Part shown: piece by piece, positions 61,753-64,000 of the stretch
How the letters are laid out: each line of letters opens with the position of its first letter
Numbering within the stretch: position 1 is the first letter of the stretch
Assembly: GCF_016907435.1 (NCBI RefSeq)
Contig: NZ_JAFBBZ010000001.1
Span: 2,418,001-2,482,000 of the forward strand
Source: Nocardioides salarius
GTDB lineage: Bacteria; Actinomycetota; Actinomycetes; Propionibacteriales; Nocardioidaceae
DNA length: 64,000 bases
Direction of reading: 5' to 3'
The notes under the pieces: model-generated
Seen by the model: the letters and a program-made list of their open reading frames with translations, nothing else
Database searches by the model: none
What the model was told of the DNA's origin: nothing
Made by a program: the position numbers and the translations under genes

Positions 61753-61849
61753 GACCGTCCTCCTGTGCTTGGTGTCCCGAGCTCTGTGCCGATGATGTTC
61801 GCACAGCGGACGCTCAGGAGGCCAGGATCGGCCCTTCCGCACCGTCATG

Positions 61850-61863
61850 CGGACACCTGTACG
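61850..61863. promoter_or_regulatory. Candidate IclR operator CGGACACCTGTACG
   Basis: Same motif as 59296 and 59410 with one mismatch in the right arm. It lies in the divergent iclR/dioxygenase promoter. Confidence 0.6.
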
Positions 61864-61867
61864 ACTC

Positions 61868-61900
61868 GATCCACACGATCCACACGATCCACACGATCCC
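61868..61900 (+). repeat. 9-bp tandem repeat in the dioxygenase leader
   Basis: GATCCACAC occurs three times in a row (61868-61894), then GATCCC. It lies between the operator and the ribosome site of the dioxygenase gene. Tandem repeats here could vary in number and change spacing. Confidence 0.8.
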
Positions 61901-61930
61901 GGCGGACGCCGGCCGAGAGGAGCGCCTGAG

Positions 61931-62827
61931 ATGGCGAAGCTGGTGGCCATCCTGGCCACGACCCACCACCCGTTCTACTACCGCACCAGCCAGCTGGCGC
62001 CGCAGGAGGCGCCGCCCTTCGCGGCCGAGTGGGTACGCCGGGTGGAGGCCTACCGCGAGACCCTGACGCGGGCGCGGCCCGACGTGCTGGTGATGGTCGG
62101 CTCCGACCACTTCCACCAGCTGTGGCTCGACAACATGCCGCAGTTCCTGGTGGGCAAGGCGCCGTTCTACGACGGCAACTGGGAGAACGAGGTCCGCGAG
62201 TTCGGGATGCCCAAGCTGCTGCTGCGCGGTGACGAGGAGCTCTCGGCCTACATGCTGCGCGAGGGGATCGACCGGGGCTTCGACCTGGCCTTCTCCAACG
62301 AGCTGCGCGTCGACCACTCCATCACCTGCCCGATCTTCACCGTGCGTCCGCAGAACGACCTGCCGATCGTGCCGATCTACACCAACATCTTCGCCCCGCC
62401 CCTGCCCCGTCCCGAGCGCTTCGTGCAGCTGGGCCGCACCATCCGCGAGGTCATCGAGGCCTGGCCCAGCCACCTGCGGGTCGCGGTCATCGGCACCGGT
62501 CACCTCTCGCTCGAGCTGGGCGGGCCGCGCCAGTTCGGCCCGACCGGACCGGACCCCGAGTTCGACGCCAAGGCCGTCGAGTGGATCGCGCAGGGCGACA
62601 TCGACGGCTGCCTGGCCGGGGTCAGCCTCGACAGCCTGCACGAGCCGGGCAACGCCACCCACGGCTTCATGGACTTCATGCTGATGATGGGCATCGCGGG
62701 CCACGCCCGCGCCGACTACGCCGACAACCTCAGCCTGTTCCACACCATGGAGGCCTACTTCACCTGGTATCCCGAGCCGGACCTGCTGGACGGCCCGCCG
62801 CTGACCTCGAGGGGGTCCCTGCTGTGA
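61931..62827 (+). CDS. Class III extradiol dioxygenase, catalytic (LigB-type) subunit
   Basis: 298 residues of the LigB fold, iron(II) enzymes such as protocatechuate 4,5-, gallate and related dioxygenases that open a catecholic ring next to the two hydroxyls. His12 in ATTHHPFYY and the His pair in GSDHFHQ (residues 60 and 62) sit where LigB has its iron ligands His12 and His61; a downstream Glu in LHEPGNATHG is a candidate third ligand. GTGHLSLELGG carries a likely acid/base His. ATG at 61931 after GAGAGGAG. The small subunit overlaps its stop. Confidence 0.9.
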   Translation: MAKLVAILATTHHPFYYRTSQLAPQEAPPFAAEWVRRVEAYRETLTRARPDVLVMVGSDHFHQLWLDNMPQFLVGKAPFYDGNWENEVREFGMPKLLLRGDEELSAYMLREGIDRGFDLAFSNELRVDHSITCPIFTVRPQNDLPIVPIYTNIFAPPLPRPERFVQLGRTIREVIEAWPSHLRVAVIGTGHLSLELGGPRQFGPTGPDPEFDAKAVEWIAQGDIDGCLAGVSLDSLHEPGNATHGFMDFMLMMGIAGHARADYADNLSLFHTMEAYFTWYPEPDLLDGPPLTSRGSLL

Positions 62828-63186
62828 GCAAGTACCTGGTCGACAAGTTCCTCTTCACCATCGACCGCGACGCCGCGCTGACCGAGCGCTACCGCGAGGA
62901 CCCGGCCGGCACCGTGGCCTGGTGGGAGGCCGAGGAGGCCAACCGGATCCTCAGCTGCATCGACGCCGAGAAGAGCACCTGGCTGCGCTTCACCGACGAG
63001 GAGCGCGACGCGCTGGCCACCCACGACCACGTGCGGCTCTTCGAGATGGGGGCGCACCCGTTCCTCACGCTGACGCTGTGGATCGCGATGTTCGAGCGCG
63101 ACTTCGACGAGCCGCTCGGCATGCAGCTCGACTACGCGGCCCGGCTCTCGCACGTCTCGATGCCCTACCCCGACATCAGCACCTGA
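62824..63186 (+). CDS. Class III extradiol dioxygenase small (LigA-type) subunit
   Basis: A 120-residue all-helical subunit starting VSKYLVDKFLFTIDRDAALT, with RYREDPAGTVAWW and LTDEERDAL-like ordering (FTDEERDALATHD) typical of LigA. It covers the active site of the catalytic subunit. GTG at 62824 overlaps the LigB-type stop (GTGA), so the subunits are made together. Order B then A is the reverse of Sphingobium ligAB. Confidence 0.87.
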   Translation: MSKYLVDKFLFTIDRDAALTERYREDPAGTVAWWEAEEANRILSCIDAEKSTWLRFTDEERDALATHDHVRLFEMGAHPFLTLTLWIAMFERDFDEPLGMQLDYAARLSHVSMPYPDIST

Positions 63187-63293
63187 CGCGCCCTCCCCAG
63201 GCGACTGGGGGTGAGGTGTAGACGTCGGCGCGACCGGGCATGCCTGCCAGGACGCGGCGCCCACGGGCGCCACCGCCGACGAGAGGAAGACCC

Positions 63294-63542
63294 ATGTCCC
63301 AGACCCAGACCAGCACCGCCGGCACCAAGCCCGGGCGCACCCTGTCGATCATCGGCGCCGTCCTCGGCGTCCTCGCGCTGGTGGTCCTTCCGATCGTGCT
63401 CGGCCCGATCGGCGCCGTGCTGGGCTTCGTGGCCCACTCCAAGGGCGACAAGCCCTTCGGGCTCTACGTCGGCATCGGCTCCATCGTGACCACGATCGTC
63501 GGCATGGCGCTGGGCGCGGCGCTCGTCATGGGCATGAGCTGA
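63294..63542 (+). CDS. Small two-pass membrane protein (DUF4190-like)
   Basis: 82 residues with two hydrophobic segments (LSIIGAVLGVLALVVLPIVL, about 17-36; IGSIVTTIVGMALGAALVMG, about 60-79) joined by HSKGDKPFGLYVG. GAGAGGAAG precedes the ATG at 63294. Function unknown; similar small proteins are common in actinobacteria. A short stem, CCCCAG-GCGA-CTGGGG, at 63195-63210 may end the preceding dioxygenase transcript. Confidence 0.75.
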   Translation: MSQTQTSTAGTKPGRTLSIIGAVLGVLALVVLPIVLGPIGAVLGFVAHSKGDKPFGLYVGIGSIVTTIVGMALGAALVMGMS

Positions 63543-63558
63543 CGGCCCGACGGGCCCC

Positions 63559-64000
<442 letters not shown>

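Overview
The window is high-GC actinobacterial DNA, most likely from a Nocardioides-like member of the Nocardioidaceae. This rests on the strong G/C third-position bias, the many GTG starts, tightly overlapping catabolic operons, and a family of GGTTGAGGAG.../GGTCTCGGCG... dispersed repeats of the kind I associate with that group. No rRNA, tRNA, phage integrase or CRISPR array was seen.

Layout. (1) 1-12.0 kb is a catabolic block. It holds an ABC importer (binding protein, ATPase, permease), an OsmC protein, an AhpD-like protein, a two-subunit molybdenum hydroxylase, a GntR regulator and a VOC protein on the minus strand. Divergently transcribed are a fused E1 2-oxoacid dehydrogenase and its E2 acyltransferase. 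(2) 12.06-45.8 kb is an accessory island rich in defence genes and insertion sequences. It carries two GIY-YIG proteins, an IS21-type element with a 6-bp target duplication, a complete Wadjet-type operon (JetABCD), a DUF4268 protein, and a three-gene SIR2/middle-component/SMC-ATPase operon that looks like a Lamassu-Sir2 system. It also has small orphan proteins and at least seven IS elements. (3) 45.8-63.2 kb is a second catabolic block: FAD oxidoreductase, branched-chain-amino-acid-type (Liv) transporter with a LivM-LivG fusion, acyl-CoA synthetase, MOSC protein, a repeat array, peptidase E, MDR oxidoreductase, citryl-CoA lyase-like protein, CaiB-type CoA transferase, amidohydrolase, IclR regulator and a LigAB-type extradiol dioxygenase. 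(4) 63.3-64 kb starts ordinary genome: a small membrane protein and the C-terminus of phosphoglucomutase.

The most striking result concerns the island. Four genes (a SHOCT-domain protein, a membrane protein, a sigma-factor-like protein and an EVE-DUF3883 protein) are each split by an insertion. In each case removing the element plus one copy of its target duplication joins the halves exactly in frame. One insertion is nested: an IS630-type element is itself split by an IS1634-type element that made an 81-bp target duplication. The Wadjet and Lamassu-like operons are intact.

The catabolic blocks appear co-regulated. A CAATCGATTG-type palindrome occurs upstream of the first ABC binding protein and twice in the divergent Liv/oxidoreductase promoter, on both sides of the island. 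A GATTGGNNCCAAAA pair sits in the GntR/E1 divergent promoter. CGGACA-NN-TGTCCG sites occur at three places around the IclR-linked genes. All functional statements come from reading motifs by eye; no database search was possible.
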